From: Austropuccinia psidii
Lineage: Eukaryota > Basidiomycota > Pucciniomycetes > Pucciniales > Sphaerophragmiaceae
NCBI GenBank assembly: GCA_023105745.1
Contig: JALGQZ010000004.1
Coordinates: 40,872,437 to 40,936,436 of the forward strand
DNA: 64,000 bases
Reading direction: 5' to 3'
The notes beneath the pieces were generated by a model. That model worked only from the letters and a program-made list of their open reading frames with translations. It made no database searches and was not told where the DNA came from. The stretch's first letter is position 1. Each line of letters begins with the position of its first letter. Made by a program: the position numbers and the translations under genes. Of the stretch, positions 45,756-57,954 are shown in pieces.

Positions 45756-48190
45756 GTATCCCCATCTTGAAACTGGTGGGCTCCTGAACACCATAATACC
45801 CTGCCACTGTTGAGTGGCATCTCAATATCCCCACATTTTTTTCAAAAATTTTCTTTTAAAATTTTTTTTCCTCTTGACCATTATCCTGAAAATCCTTCTT
45901 CAATTCTTCCCTGTCAATTCAATTGATTTCCCCCTTCTTTCAAGTTTTGAGTAAGTATTCCACTTTGAAATATGCTTCTTCTCTCTTCTTATTCAATCAA
46001 TCTTGTTCTTGGGATTTATCCCAAAATGATAGCCACTGAGCTCTTGTGCTCAATAAATGATGCCCAATGAGTATATGAAGTGTACTCATTTGGCAAGGCT
46101 TAATCAAAATAAAATCTTGAGTAATTCCTTCAAGAGGTCTTGTCCCCATTGTCCTTGGAAATTGCCTCAAAAAGCCCTCTATAATGTTTTTGGGCTGTGG
46201 CATCTTCTATGATGAATCTTGATAAGACTTGATTTTATGGCCTTTTGGGCCTTTTTGGGGTTCTTGGTGATTTTTGGTGCTTTGATGATATATAGCCATT
46301 GTGGCCATTTTTTGTCCCTTGGGGTCCTACAGACTGCAGGCCGTGGGGGCTATTGGAGGCCCCCAGGACCAAAATGGACACCCTGGGCCCAATTTTGCTG
46401 GGGACCCAGGGGTACCAAGGGGCCAAGAATTCACCCAAACCCAAAACTCACCACACATGGCCTGGACCCATTGATGGGGTCCAGGACCATCAAGATCTTG
46501 GCCTCTCCAAAGTTGCAGGGGAGGCTCTGGGTGATGAATTCAGCCCCAAAGGGGTATGAATCCTCACCTTAGAGGCTTTGAGGGGGGGCATAATTGAGTT
46601 ATGGCCCCCATTTCCTTGAGGTCAATTCTTTTGATATGGAGTGGACTGATTCTGACGTCTTGAATCTTCTGCTTGCATATTCTTCAGTTATGAGTTCCAA
46701 ACTGACTGAGCTCACTGAATCTTCTCCTTCTGCACCACCACCATCTGCTCTTTGTGGTTCTGGCGTCTTCAGTCAATCATCTTCCCCCTCCATGGTGTCT
46801 TCTGGTCATTTTGATCCCTCCCAAACATATGACGGATTCAGAGCAGTTAAAGTTCTTGATCCTTCCTGTACTGAATTTTTGACCAAGGGTAAGGATTGTT
46901 TTCAACACTACAATCCCCGATCTTCAAAATGCCATTTTTGCTTCATTGGAAAGTAACTATGTCATTGTACCGGGGTGACTTCTTCTAACGTCAGGAGGCA
47001 TTTATGGAGTAGAAAGGATGGGCCTTTTGGGCAAGAGTTCCCCATCTCTGAGGAACCTACTCCTGATCCAACTTCAGGATTTTCTCAATGTGAGTGATTT
47101 GCATATCTTGATTGAATTGGTACTGATACTTTGATGTAGTGACTGGTTCCAGGAAGAGGGATGTGGAAAGGTGGACTAATGTTGGAGGGCCAATTCCAGC
47201 TCAGAGGTCCCAATCTCAAGGAGCAATACTGAAAGAGTAGTGAACGTAGTGAAGAGAATAAGTTGAATTGATGATTCCCCCACTGATCCGGATGCTGAAG
47301 GAAGTGATGAGTTGGATGGTGAAAAAGTTCAAGTTGTTCCTCATTCAGTTGGCCATCCATCCAGCAATTCCTCTACTCAACCCCTTGCAAACAGATTTCA
47401 AAGCCAAGTAATTACCAGCACTCCCAGAACCTTCCAACCAGTTCTTGCTTCCATTCCTACTACTATTCCTCTTCCTTCACCCAGTACTTCCCATGCCAGG
47501 CCTGCATTGAATCCAGAAGTAAGACAATCACCAGTTCAGAAAACCAGAAACTCACCCATAACCACCTCTCACCAACTCCAAACTGTGGCCAGCTCCAGCA
47601 GAAGACAAGATGGATTGTCCCCTTTGCTGTTTCCTGCTGCTCAAGTTTTTTAAAGAAGAGAATGTTGGCCTATCCAGGTTACCAGAGAAGATCCCAACAC
47701 GGCTGGTGAAAACCAAGATGCTGTGGCCAGATTATTCAGGAGGGTTGATAGAAATAGCAGAGAGATGATTATGTATTCAAATGACAGGATTATTCCAGGT
47801 ACTGCTTCTGAAGAGATGGCTGCAAAATTTGCCTGGTATGAAGATGAGTTGATAAATGATTTTCAGAAAACTTTTGATTAATGAGGTAGAGAGAACTAGT
47901 TTCCTTATCCTTGTTTGTGTTTGGCTTAAATTCTATCCCCACTCTTATAAATACTAAAAAAAAATGAGAAAATAATGGAACCTCCCAATACATGATTTGG
48001 GAGGGGATGCTGCTGCTTTAAAGTAATAAAACAAAAACAAAATTATACAAGTAAAGAAAGAAAGAAAATGAGAGAAAAAGAGAGTAAAGAAATAGAAATA
48101 AAGAAAATCCTGATGGTTTGTCCTTCTTGTGGTGAGTTGCTTGATTTTGGCCAAGAAATGTCTGAAAAGATGAAAACCAAGCATTTGATG
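45756..48190 (-). mobile_element. 3' end of a minus-strand G2-type element
   Basis: Polypurine tract, aORF upstream region, aORF (plus strand) and spacer, in the same order as G2 3' of pol. It stops abruptly at about 48190, before any pol sequence. With the LTR it makes a 3.2-kb arm matching the 3.2-kb arm at 54760-57954 in inverted orientation. The arms are visibly diverged. Confidence 0.75.
46690..47899 (+). pseudogene. aORF copy 2: most complete copy
   Basis: Starts MSSKLTELTESSPSAPPPSA at 46690. The zinc-cluster region (residues 60-91) reads SC-TEF-LTKGKD-C-FQHYNPRSSK-C-HF-C-FIGK, then a stop: the second Cys is Phe and the frame ends before the sixth. The middle is then frameshifted. A Pro/Ser-rich linker is open at 47312-47653 (GEKVQVVPHSVGHPSSN, SSSRRQDGLSPLLFPAAQVF). 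The C-terminal domain follows (DAVARLFRRVDRNSREM, FAWYEDELINDF) to a stop at 47881; the ancestral stop is at 47899. Length without the shifts would be about 400 residues. The C-terminal part is well conserved in all three copies and looks helical. It may be an oligomerisation or cofactor-binding module (inference). Confidence 0.6.
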
Positions 48191-48890
48191 CTCAATAATT
48201 GGCAGTTGTTTGAAACTCAATTATTTACTCGCTTTTGTAATCCAAATGAATGCAGGAAAGCTGAACAAGAGTTGACAATTTGAAGATGAAGGAAATTGGT
48301 AATGTTTCCTTGTACATTGCTGATTTCAGAGGTTTAATGTCAAGAATCGGATATTGGGGATAAAGGGAATATATCAATGTTTACAGAAGAGGATTGGCAT
48401 AAAGATTATTGAATCAGTTGGATTCTCACCCTGGAACATTTGATACTCTTCAAGAACTCATGGATATCACCTTGTAATTAGACACCAGATACCATGAAAG
48501 GCAGAAGGAAAAGGGTGGAAATCAAAAAAAGAAGCCTTCTGTCACTTGATCCGATTTCTCAAGGCCTCCTCAAGGCTTGCCTTTAAAGATGCCTCACCAT
48601 AAGAAGAAAAATAAGGGCAAGCAATCTCAATTTTCAAAGGAAAGGCCTCATTCTGCTCTCCTCAATAAGGAAAATAAATTGATTGGTTCTCAAAAGGAGA
48701 GGAGGATTAAAGAAGGCTTATTTACTTATTGTGGTGAAAAACACCCTGTTGAAAAATTCTTTAAGAGACCTCAGAACAAGCCTGTATCATCAAGAGGCTT
48801 CCCTAGCAAGCACGGAAAAGCCTTTGTGGGAATCATGATGTGTTCAATGGTTCCCACTTATTTCCATCAAGAGCACAATTGTGAGCTCTG
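48190..48890 (+). pseudogene. G3 partial gag with degenerate zinc knuckle
   Basis: The capsid end LLNNWQLFETQLFTRFCNPN lies at the junction. The nucleocapsid frame at 48577-48891 has lysine-rich stretches and FTYCGEKHPVEKF, where the first and last Cys of the CCHC knuckle have become Phe. SSRGFPSKHGKA follows, as in G2. Confidence 0.65.
48191..48194. other. Inversion/fusion junction with 4-bp microhomology
   Basis: Left of this point the sequence matches the 3' spacer of a minus-strand element (compare 54760, reversed). Right of it, gag capsid sequence of a plus-strand element begins (LNNWQLFETQLF). CTCA is shared by both parents at the join, consistent with end-joining. Confidence 0.6.
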
Positions 48891-48959
48891 AATACTAGTT
48901 TCAAGAAATATTTGGAATTTCTTATTTTTTCTTCTGCTTCTGATATTTTTTTATAGTAT

Positions 48960-51112
48960 TCTCATTGATTCTTGTGCTAAAAACTCTTTTATTGAAAAGA
49001 ATTTTGTGCTGACGTATGCATTGACTATGTCAGAGCTCCCTGAAAATATTCCTCTTTTCATTTCAGATTCAAGTGAATCCCCTTCCTTGTTCATCACCCA
49101 TTATACCAAGTGGTTAGCTGACTTGCCTTGCATCCCAAGCTTAGGATGGGAATTTTTTATCATAGATTCAACCAAGAGAGAATACCTGATGTTGGGCCAT
49201 GATTTCCTCTACCAATTTAATCCCATTATTGATTTGAAAATAAGATTGATCACCTATGATTCTAGTGGTATTAAATCTTCTATTGGGAATGACTTGGCCA
49301 CTTCTGTCAAAAGTGTTTCTCTGGTTGGTGAACTTAAGACATCTTCCCTTCCTCCTGTCCTTATCCCTTCCATCATGCCCTCTCAGTCATTACTTCAATC
49401 AAGAGATGACATCTTTGAAGAGATAAAGGATTTTGTAGAAGATGTTGTTATATCTTCACTTGACCTTATTCATGGGGATATGGACCTTCCTCCTTTATCT
49501 CTTCATACCTCCCTGGAGGAGCAGTGGGATGAGGTGGAAGAGCCAGAATAAATTGAAACAGTGTTGAAGGTAGTCGTTCCTGCTTATCACCAATATTTGG
49601 ATGTATTTTCCAAGGTGAAAGCAGAGAAGCTCCCTCCACACCATGCCTGTGATTATCATATAAAACTGAAAGGTCTTGTACCTCCAATTGGTGTTATCTA
49701 CTCATTATCAAATCAAGAATCAGAAACACTTCAGGCCTACATTTCAGAGAATGTAGAGAAAGGTTTCATAACACCAAGCTGCTCTTCAACAGGAGCACCT
49801 GTCCTTTTTGTTAAGAAAAAGGATGATGGCCTTTGTTTGTATGTTGACTACCACAAACTCAATTCTGTCATTAGGAAGAACAGGTATCCTGTTCCTCCTA
49901 TGAACCAGCTTCTTACCATATTCTAATGTTCCAATATCTTCTCCAAGATAGACCTGCATGGTGCATATAATATCCTGAGAATCAAAGAGGGGGATGAGCA
50001 CTTAACTGCCTTTAGCACCAAATATGGTAGTTATTCTATTTGGCCTTAAAACTGCTCCTGCCTCTCTCCAAAATCATGCAAATGATATGATTGTAGATTT
50101 CTTGGATATTTTTGTTGTAGTTTATCTACATGATATTATGGTCTTTTCTAGTTCTGAGGAGGAACATGTCAAACATGTGGCCTCTGTTCTCCAAAGACTG
50201 AGGAAAAATAATTTGCTTTCCAAAGCCTCAAAGTGTGTGTTCCATGCCTCAAGTGTTTAATACTTAATCTATGTTGTTTCAAGTAATGGCCTCAAGATAG
50301 ATTCCTAAAAGGTTCAGCAAATTCTCAATTGGCCTCAGCCCAAGAACATCAAGTCTCCTCAATCCTTTCTTGGCTTTGCCACTTTCCATTGTTGTTTCAT
50401 TAAAAATTACTTTCAAAAAACACTGCTCTCACTTACCTCCTCAAAAAAGACTCTCCTTTTATCTTCAAAAAGGAAGTTCTTTGCCATTTTAAAATACTCA
50501 AGAAGCTTTCACCACTGCTCCTACCCTTTCCCATTTTTGTCCTTCTCTACCAACTATTGTAGAGACTTATTCTTCTGATTATTCCTTGGGTACTGTACTG
50601 AGTCAGGTGAATGACTCAGGAAAGCATCTCCTTGCATTTGATAGTTGCAGGCTTCTCCCAGCTGAGCTTATTTATGAAATTCATGACAAGGAACTCCCTG
50701 GCGTACCTTGGGCTCTCAAGCACTGGAGGGCTTTTTTTCTTTCTCTTCCCAATCCTTTTGAGGTCTTGACAGACCATTTTTCTCTTCAGTATTTCATTTT
50801 CTCCACAGTTCTTACTTCTTGTCAGGCCTGTTGGGCTCAATTTCTTTCTGAGTTTCATTTCAATATCACTTACTTCCCAGGCTGGCTGGCCACTTTACCA
50901 GATGCCTTGTCACGTTGGGACAACATGTACCAAGAAATGGGGGTGCACTTCATCAGCAAGAATCCTCAAAAATTTCATCAAGTAATCAAGCAAGATAGAA
51001 TTCAAGGGCCAAGATTCTTCTCAATAAAGGTTGAAATATTCTCAAATTTAGTAGACCAGATTCAAAAAGAAGTATGCCAAGACAAAAACTACAAGGAAAC
51101 ACCCAAACAAAA
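48960..51112 (+). pseudogene. G3 protease, reverse transcriptase and RNase H
   Basis: Protease: LIDSCAKNSFIEKN at 48960, with Cys in place of the catalytic-loop Gly, then a long frame to 49551. RT: 49561-49926 is open (DVFSKVKAEKLPPHHACDYH, FITPSCSSTGAPVLFVKKKD, YVDYHKLNSVIRKNRYPVPP). The active site at about 50125 reads VVYLHDIMVF, so the first catalytic Asp is His. RNase H: 50586-51112 (TVLSQVNDSGKHLLAFDS, YEIHDKELPGVPWALKHW, VLTDHFSLQYF). Fewer stops than G2, but still inactive. Confidence 0.75.
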
Positions 51113-52974
51113 AAGTGTGGAATTGGATAAGGCAGTCCTTGAGGGGGAAATCACAGGTAAACAGTCTTGAATTGCTGAAATAATCCTGTAACCAAGGGTG
51201 CTGATTGGGTTCTAGCCACCCCTCTGAATATACTAAAAAGTCTCCCTAAAATAAATATTTAAGTCTGGGGCTTTACAACAAGAAAAGAATTTTTAGCAGT
51301 CTCAATCAGACCTATTCAATAATCAGATAAGTAACTTATAATTTAAAACAGTATAGAATATAACTTTTGAATAATTATATAAAATGACTTAAGGGTAAGA
51401 CCTCAATAGTATCAGAGGTTGAATTAATATAATACTACTAATATATAGTATCAGGGTAAGTTGAATACAATGTTGTATGTTTCATAATACTTGAATTTTT
51501 GAGAGGGTGATTTCTAATATAATATAACAATAAGAACTTCAATATTTTATTGGTAAGATATTCTTTAATATAGAATGGATATTTGTTAAATATATGAGCT
51601 ATATAATATAACATAAGTGTAAGTTTTCTTTATATAATAATATATATTTGTAAGGGTTTTTTTAATATAAAAATATAGTAAGAATATTCTTTTCTTCATG
51701 ATATAAAGTCTATGGGGATAAACTCAATAGTATGAGTAATATTGATAGTATTATAGCTATGAGACCAATAATTTAACCATAGGGTAGATTACTAATATAA
51801 TTTATACCTTCCGTTAACTCCCATTGATTAGGAATCACTATTAATTAAATTTATAAGTATATAATACTTTAACAAAAGAACAACATTATCCTACTAGTAA
51901 GTAATGGATGAATTATCCTCCTTCTCAGCATATAATTCCCATTCAAAAATAATACTAGATTGAACTACTAGTGAGGGATGAATAATTATTCTCCTTCTTG
52001 GTATATAATCAATTGCATGTGGAGAAGAGGAGAAAATGAGGGAAAGAGGACCTCTATTTATATTCTTTGGCCCCCCCATAGAGGCACTCAAAAACAAGGG
52101 ACTTGGAATTTCTTCATCTCTTTTTGCTGGAATAATTGTTTATAGTGGTTAGATATCACGTTTTTGGTTGGTTGCACCATTTCTACGTATGATTTTGTAA
52201 TCTGAGATGTTTTTTCTGGTCAGTAATTTTGGGATGGTGTCATTTCTTTGAGGTATTGCATCATTTTCATGCATTATTATGTAATATGGCTAAGCTTTCT
52301 TTGCCGAGGAATCATGGATTTTTTCATTTCTTCAAGGTATTGCACCATTTTTGGTGGGATGACATGATTTTGTACAGTTATTGCACCTTAGGTCTGAGCA
52401 ATATTTTAACTGGAAGTGGAGAATTCTGTGTATTGTGGGGATTCTATTTGTCCTGTATGAGCTATAATTTTCCTTCATTTGAACTAATTCTGTTTTTAAT
52501 TCATAGTTACTGGATTATCAGAGGGCTGTTCTTATATTTCCACAGATATTTGATGGATTTTCCTTGCATAAATTGCTTAATTTTTTCTTTCTGTCTTGTA
52601 CCTGTTGATTAATACAGTTCTAATTTATTCCATATTGACGTGGCCTCAGCCTGATAACGGCATTGCTGAGTAATCCAAAGTTTGATCATGGCTAGGGTAA
52701 CTTGAGTGTTACACCCCCTTTCACTGGTAAACTTAACATTTTTGCTATCTTCTCCTTTTCTTTTCCTTATTTGATTGTTATTCTTGTAATGAAATAGATT
52801 ATTTTTCTATGATTCTCCTTATGGTGTTATACATACTGATTGATTTCAATCCATTCTATTGCTGAATTCCCCTATTATAATTGATTGATTGTTGATTTTT
52901 CTTTGTTTTTTCTTCAATTTATAGCCTTATAAATGAAATTACACTTGAAACTTGGCCAATAAGGTATGGAATAC
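51113..52974. mobile_element. Insertion in G3 pol (nested, unclassified)
   Basis: The G3 frame leaves at about 51112 (KETPKQ) and resumes at about 52975 (LVRG, then DYSCEPQAKLFLFKDRV). The outer ends resemble an imperfect inverted repeat (GTGTGGAATT against GTGTGGTATT), so a small DNA transposon is possible. An LTR-like unit lies inside at 51187-52713. No transposase is recognised. Confidence 0.45.
51187..52713 (-). mobile_element. LTR5, putative solo LTR
   Basis: 1,527 bp with termini TGTAAC and GTTACA. The minus strand has TATAAATAGAGG at about 52064-52053, followed by a CT-rich stretch like that of family A, which gives the orientation. Flanks AATCC and CCCCC do not match, so insertion boundaries are not proven. 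The left two thirds is very A/T-rich. Confidence 0.5.
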
Positions 52975-54350
52975 CACACTAGTAAGAGGTTAATCATTTT
53001 AAGATTATTCTTGTGAACCTCAAGCCAAGCTATTTTTATTCAAAGATAGAGTGGAAATAATAAGAAATGAAAAAATCCAACTAAATATACTTCAAAATTG
53101 TCATGACTCACTATTTGCTGGCCATCCTGGCCAGGAAAATCCCCTCAAACCCATCAAGAAGGATTTTTATTGGGATGTCATGAATTGATTCATTAAGCAC
53201 TATGTGTCCTCATGTCAGCAATGTTCAAGAAACAAAAAAATTCATCTTAAGAAATTTGGATTAGTCAAGCCTCTTCAAATCTCATCTGGTCCTTGGAATT
53301 CTTTATCAATGGACTTTATAGCTCAATTGCCCTTGTCAAACATCTTTGATTCAATTTTGGTAGTTGTTGACAGATTCTCAAAAATAGCAATTTCACTTCC
53401 CTGGACTTGGCTCAAATATTCATTGGCCATGTCTTTTCCAAACATGGACTTCCAGCTAGTATTGTAAGTAATGAAGAATCTTTATTTGTTTCATTATTCA
53501 TGACAAATTTATGTCAGAAGCTAGGATATCATGAGATCTTCCAGCTCCTTTCCATCCTAAAACAGATGGGAAGTCAGAGAGTGTAAATCAGATTATGGAA
53601 CAGTATCTCCATATGTATGTCAGTTAACATCAAGATGACTGACAGACCTGGCTCCCTCTGGCTGAATTTGCCTACAATAATGCAGAGAATTCATATACAA
53701 AGTAATCCCCTTTTTTCACCATTTATGGAAGAAATCCCAGCTTTGACTCAATCCATTTTTCTCAAGAATTACCTTCTGAAAAGTCATTAACAAAACTCCA
53801 ATAAGTACAGCATGTAGTCAAAGAAGACTTAGAGTCAGAAATAAGGAGATTCAAGAAGTATGCAAATAGAAATAGGACAATTCAACCTTATTTCCAACCT
53901 GGGGACAAAGTATGGCTAGCCTCCAAGAATATCAATACTAAAACACCCACCAAGAAGCTTTAAGAAAGATGGCTGGGACCCTTTAAAGTCTTGGAGAAGA
54001 TTGGAAGCCATGCATATCACCTCAGGTTTCCTTTTCAATGGAAGTCAGTTTACCCTGTATTCCATGTGTCATTACTAGAACCAGTCAAGCAGTCAAGTAT
54101 CTCAAATCAAAATCGATTTCTACCACCACCAGGTCTAGTGGAGTAACAATAATAATGGGAAGTGAATCAGGTTCTGGACACAAAACTCAAAAGAGGTAAA
54201 TTATGGTATCTTTGAGAGGGGAAAGGATTCAGTGAAGACCCAGAAAGAACAACTTGAAAACCAGATTCCAGCCTTACCAGCTCACCAGACCTTGTCAACA
54301 ATTTCTATTCATTTTATTATTACAATCCTGGCCCAAATACCTTAAGAGTT
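52975..54350 (+). pseudogene. G3 integrase and chromodomain
   Basis: Zinc finger HDSLFAGHPGQE, then CQQCSRNKK (HHCC) at 53100-53240. The core follows: LSMDFIAQLPLSN carries the first Asp; the second Asp is replaced (VSNEESLF); KTDGKSESVNQIMEQYL keeps the Glu. LPLAEFAYNNAENSYTK and the GPFKVLEKIGSHAYHLRFP tail follow. The chromodomain near 54190 reads KRGKLWYL, then EGKGFSEDPERTT. Stops and two or more frameshifts. Confidence 0.72.
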
Positions 54351-55059
54351 TGATTTTATGGTGCTTGGCGGGGATTGAATTTTATGAAAGTAACTTCCTC
54401 TGCTTGTATGCACCTTTAAAGGGGTATTCTACCCATATTTTGATTTAGGCATCACCTTGGCCACTTTTTGAGAACTTACTAATTCTTTGGACAGATTCAG
54501 AAGGCCTTGCAACATCAATACCCTCAAATTTGGACCTTTCATCAAGATATGGCTGAATTTCTTCTTTTCTTTTTTATTCTTTCTTTTCCAGCTTATGCCA
54601 TTTATCATTCTTCAAGAAATTCATTACTTCAAAGTCAATTATGGCAAAGATATCTGTTTCTGGTGCTTGGTGGAGAGGGGATGTTAGGAAAGTAAGCTAC
54701 ATCTCCTGGTATTCATCTCTGAGGGTTCCACTCCTTGTAAAATATCACCTTGGCCACTCTGTGAGCTTCAAATGCTTGGTTTTGATCTTTCAGAATATTC
54801 TTGGACAAAATAAAGCAACTCACCACAAGAAGGACAAAAACCAGGAGTTTCTTTATTTATTTTTAGTTACTCTGTTTTCTCTCAGTTTCTTTTCTTTATT
54901 TACTTGTATAGCTTTGTTTTATTTTTATTTCTTCATAAAGCAGCAGAATCCTCTCCCATATCATGTATTGGGAGGTTGCATTTATTTTCTATTTCTTATT
55001 TTGAGTAGCTATAAGAGTGGGGATAAAAGCTAAACCAAGCACACACAGGAAAAATGAAA
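54351..55059 (+). other. G3 spacer between chromodomain and aORF
   Basis: Matches 47900-48190 and 34722-35429 in the same relation to pol. T-rich tracts around 54550 and 54890 explain the hydrophobic-looking short frames here, which are not conserved. Confidence 0.5.
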
Positions 55060-56275
55060 CTAGTTCTCTCTACCCAAGTGGTCAAAGGTTCTCTAGAAGT
55101 CATTAATCAATTCACCCTCATAACAGGAAATTTTTTCAGCCATCTCCTCAGAAGCCTTATCAGAAATAGTCCTATCATTAGCATACTCAATCAAATCCCT
55201 ACTATATCTATCAACTCTTATAAATAAACTGGCCATGGAATCTTGAACTTCATTTTCCATCTTTGGATCCTCTCTGGTAGCCTGGATAGGCCAAAATTGC
55301 CTTTGCTGAAACACTTGGGCAGCAGTCAACGGAAAAGGTAATTGGTCTTCTCTTCTTCTACTGGAACTGGCCACAGGTTGGAGTTGTTGGGAGGCTACCA
55401 TGGGGGAATTTTTGGGCTCAGGAATGGGTGATGGTCTCATTGTTGGAACCAAGGTAGTCCAAGCAGTAGAAGGACTTAAGGAATGAGGAGGAATGGTGGA
55501 AAGCACTGGTTGGAAATCTTTAGGGGTACTGGTTACTAGTTGACTTTGGAATCTTTTGCAAGAAGGTTGGAAAGGTGAAGTACTGGAATAATTTACAGCA
55601 GAGTCAAATACCACTTAAACATTTTCACCATCCAGTTTCTCACTTCCTTCAGCATCAGGATTAGGTGGTGAATTTGCAATTTTTCTTATTCTTTTCACTA
55701 CTCCTTCAGTATTTATTCTTGAGATGGGGACTTCTGAGCTGAAATAAATTGGCCTACCACAAACTGGGATGGGCCCTGAAACATTTTTCGACCTAGCCAC
55801 CTCTCTGTGCTTAGAACCAGTCACTAATACCAATTATCAGTATCAAAATCAATCAAGACAATCACCACACTCACAGTTAAAATATCCTGAGGTACCATCA
55901 GGAGTAGGGGCCTCAGAAACTAGGAAGTCTTTCCAAAAAGGCACATATTTCTTGCTCCACAAGTATCTCTTCATTTTGGAAGCCGGAATTCCAGGATGAC
56001 AAAATGGCTTCTTCCCAACAAAAAAAATGGCACTTTGAAGATTTTGGATTGAAATGTTGGAAGCACTCCTTCCCCTTCATCAAAAATTCAGTACAAGCAG
56101 GATCAAGGACTTCAAATTCCCTGTAGCCATCATAAGTTGGAGAAGGATTCAAGTGGCCAGAAGAAGCTATTGACCAAGGTGAACCCAATTGGTTGAGGAT
56201 TCCAGAGCCACAAAGAGCAGAGAGTGGCAGCACAGAAGCGGAAGATTCAGTGAGTTCAGTCAGCTTGGAAATCAT
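55060..56275 (-). pseudogene. aORF copy 3
   Basis: Starts MISKLTELTESSASVLPLSA at 56275 and ends FDHLGREN, stop at 55060, antisense to G3 pol. The cluster region reads AC-TEF-LMKGKE-C-FQHFNPKSSK-C-HF; one extra T in a run of eight then shifts the frame, after which GIPASKMKRYLWSKK continues. Middle (55833-55615): REVARSKNVSGPIPVCGRPI and SSEVPISRINTEGVVKRIRK, then one stop. The linker and C-terminal part (55614-55093) are open: RRREDQLPFPLTAAQVF, SMASLFIRVDRYSRD, YEGELINDF. Together with copies 1 and 2 it supports an ancestral protein of about 400 residues. Confidence 0.6.
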
Positions 56276-57193
56276 GACTAAACGCTATGCAAGCAGAAGA
56301 ATTTAAGTGTCAGATTATGCGCATCAAGGATGTGGGGCCATAACTCAATTTATGCCCCCCTCAAGGTCCTCAATGTGGGTGTTAAAGGACCTCTTGGGCC
56401 CCAAATATCAATCCAGGACCTCCCCTTCAGCTCTGGGGAGGCTCATCTTCATGATGGTCTTTGACCCCTGCTAGTGGGCCCAGGACATGTAGGTGAAAAT
56501 TGGCCCAAGGCCACTTTTTGGTCCCTTGGAGCCCCTGGAACCCCAGAAAATTTAGGCCCAGGGGGACTCCAATAGCCCCCACGGACCATAGAAACAAAAA
56601 AAACCCTGGACTCAATTGGGCCAAAAATGGGCCTAGACCCAAAATATTCAAAAATGGGCCCAGACCCAAGAATTTAAAGAATGGCCATGGACATGGCAAG
56701 GACCCAAAATCACCCAAAGGACATTTTGAGGCCATATCTTTAAGGACAATGGGGACAAGACCCCTCCTTGGAGTTATGGAAAGAAAAGGATGATTATGAC
56801 AAAGGCAAGAAGAGGCCCAAAGATCATTTAGCCTATTCTTGATGAGGTATGATCATATACTCATTATTCATCAAATTTTGAGCAGAAGATCTTGGTGGAA
56901 TTTCTTTTGGGATACAACATAAGGTTTGATATTGAAAGGAAAATGGCTGATTGAATTCAAGCAAGAGCATAATTCAAAACTTGAAGAGAGCTTACTCAAT
57001 AAATAAAAGAAGGGGAAGATGACAGGTTAATCAAAGACAATGAAGGGAGGAGAGGATTTTAAGGATAATGGCTAAGGAAAAAAAGAATTTTAAAAGAAAA
57101 GTTTTAGAAAAAATGTGGGCATATTGAGATGCCACTCAACAGTGGCAGGGTATTATAGTGTTCAGGAGCCCACCAGTTTCAAGAGGGGGATAC
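56276..57193 (+). other. G3 region between aORF and 3' LTR, with polypurine tract
   Basis: About 0.9 kb with GGCC-rich blocks (56390-56700) matching 45756-46689 and 31101-31998 reversed. The end reads TTTCAAGAGGGGGATAC before the LTR, the plus-strand primer site for reverse transcription. The short frames around 56427-56793 are antisense to each other and not conserved. Confidence 0.55.
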
Positions 57194-57954
57194 TGTAACA
57201 ACCACTAGTCAGGGGTAAGGGTATTCAATCTTCCACCCACTCAAACACCTCAAAACCAGAAATCCACTGTGTATCAGCAATCAGTTTAAGCAAGCGTCTT
57301 TGCTGAAATATGAATACAGTCTGGTCCATCAATACAGCCTGTCAACTTCTGTACAGGTTGGAATTACCCAATAGAGTTTGAATAAACCATCCTGAAACTA
57401 TATGATCACAGAAGACCACCACCCCTCTTGTACAGATCCTGTACAGATTTACAGGACCTGTATTGGTCAGATTCAATTAAACCATCAATTCCTCTGATGA
57501 AAACTCTCTGTCTGGATCAGGGCTGGTGATTTTCACATATATCAGCCCCTCTTTCTCCCGCCTGGGGACCTTTCCCCAGTTAATTAATTTAGTTGACTTA
57601 TTATTTTACAAATATTCTTATCCTTATATTTGTGTGTTATGATTATGAACTTTATTTTAGTATTTGAATTCCTTGTTTGCTTGTACAGTATGAGCTGTGG
57701 TGGCCATATCCTTATTAACCTTTCTCTTTCTTTCTGACAGGTTGAAAGAGTTGACATGGACTTGTTTGTGGTTGGCTCTTTTATTTCTTACTCTTATCAT
57801 TTGTTTCTTCTTCTTTGTATATTTCTTTTATTAGTAATTTCATCTTATTACACTCTTATGTGTATTTCCCTTTTACCATATCTTGAGCCCTACATAAGTA
57901 ATTCCCAGTTTACTGAGTTCCAGGCCCTCTCCACTTAGAAGAAACCCTGTGACA
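57194..57954 (+). mobile_element. G3 3' LTR (family LTR2)
   Basis: 761 bp from TGTAACAACCACTAG to GAAACCCTGTGACA. Perfect hairpin at 57562-57579 (CTGGGGACCTTTCCCCAG). Branch-site-like CTTATTAAC and acceptor TTTCTTTCTGACAG end at 57740. Roughly 80 percent alike to the LTR at 44997 by eye, so the two arms are old relative to each other. Confidence 0.88.

Larger units (their letters stand above)
48190..57954 (+). mobile_element. G3: 5'-truncated Ty3/gypsy chromovirus
   Basis: Same family as G2, on the plus strand: partial gag, protease, RT, RNase H, integrase, chromodomain, spacer, antisense aORF, polypurine tract and 3' LTR. The 5' LTR, leader and first half of gag are absent. A 1.9-kb insertion splits the linker between RNase H and integrase. 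Confidence 0.82.

Noticed and set aside
46219..46572. Glycine/proline-rich frames on both strands upstream of the aORF
   Set aside because: They come from GGCC-rich DNA and are not conserved in frame in the two other copies.
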